DNA of 13,109 nucleotides from JBAZCO01 sp041654915 (lineage in GTDB: Bacteria > Bacillota > Clostridia > Christensenellales > DTU072). The stretch is taken from positions 1 through 13,109 of the forward strand of contig JBAZCO010000044.1 in the NCBI GenBank assembly GCA_041654915.1, read 5' to 3'. Below, piece after piece: positions 12,969-13,109 of this stretch. A program made the position numbers and the translations under genes. How positions within the stretch are numbered: position 1 is the first letter of the stretch; each line of letters starts with the position of its first letter. The notes under the pieces were generated by a model. That model saw only the letters and a list, made by a program, of their open reading frames with translations, made no database searches and was not told where the DNA came from.

Positions 12969-13109
12969 AAACCCGCATCTTTTTGCGCCTTTTGGCTGTA
13001 TTTAAACGGCTAGCGGGGCTTGTAAACCCAAATGCCCCCTGTCGTACCGCTTGTACGACTTAGGGAGCATTTCCGTTCAAACCCACCTCAAAATTCATCA
13101 AAAATATGC
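12967..13109. repeat. Structured repeat, copy 2 (runs to the window edge)
   Basis: Matches 12392-12533 with one added T and one G-to-A change (13026). The change weakens the small hairpin (GGGCT now faces AACCC). The closing stem (13001-13009/13073-13081) and the long hairpin (13030-13072) are unchanged. The window ends within the repeat, so whether further units follow is unknown. Confidence 0.75.

Noticed and set aside
12392..13109. CRISPR array
   Set aside because: There are only two long units with a large spacing, no series of short repeats with unique spacers, and no cas gene in the window.

Overview
The window looks like chromosomal DNA of a low-to-moderate GC Gram-positive bacterium, most likely a gut-type member of the Clostridia (Bacillota). 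The reasons are strong AGGAGG ribosome sites, sigma-A type promoters with 17-bp spacers, hairpin plus T-run terminators, a clostridial-style XRE-cupin/potABCD cluster, a split two-gene transketolase, and surface proteins built of GLUG-like and InlB-type repeats. The lineage is an inference from gene content, not from a marker gene.

Layout. (1) 1-913: the 3' end of a GLUG-repeat surface protein gene on the + strand, a bidirectional terminator, and a convergent 64-codon minus-strand ORF resembling one InlB/Listeria-Bacteroides repeat. (2) 914-6187: a promoter region with repeated motifs, then an XRE-cupin regulator and potA-potB-potC-potD. The pot genes overlap one another and end at a strong terminator. 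They encode a polyamine ABC importer. Two parts are unusual: the ATPase has two TOBE-like domains, and the binding protein has no lipobox but has a C-terminal transmembrane anchor. (3) 6188-9345: a single-gene unit for a cytosolic GH38 alpha-mannosidase, with its own promoter (containing a 9-bp inverted repeat) and terminator. (4) 9346-12350: a three-gene operon with a consensus promoter carrying a palindrome in its spacer. It encodes the N- and C-terminal transketolase subunits, then an unrecognised 269-residue protein that looks like two fused SCP2-type lipid-binding folds. A hairpin enclosing the second gene's stop codon lies before the third gene. (5) 12253-13109: about 850 bp without a credible gene, filled with nested inverted repeats. 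A unit of about 459 bp begins to repeat. It contains a 142-bp block that can fold as a three-way junction, present twice with two differences, and two homologous inverted-repeat elements of 113-114 bp. One of these touches the stop codon of the transketolase operon; the other interrupts the second repeat unit.

How it fits together: most of the window is ordinary metabolism (polyamine uptake under a dedicated regulator, mannoside breakdown, non-oxidative pentose phosphate chemistry). The least explained parts are the double SCP2-like protein and the repeat block, which runs off the right edge. No tRNA, rRNA, CRISPR array or transposase gene was seen.
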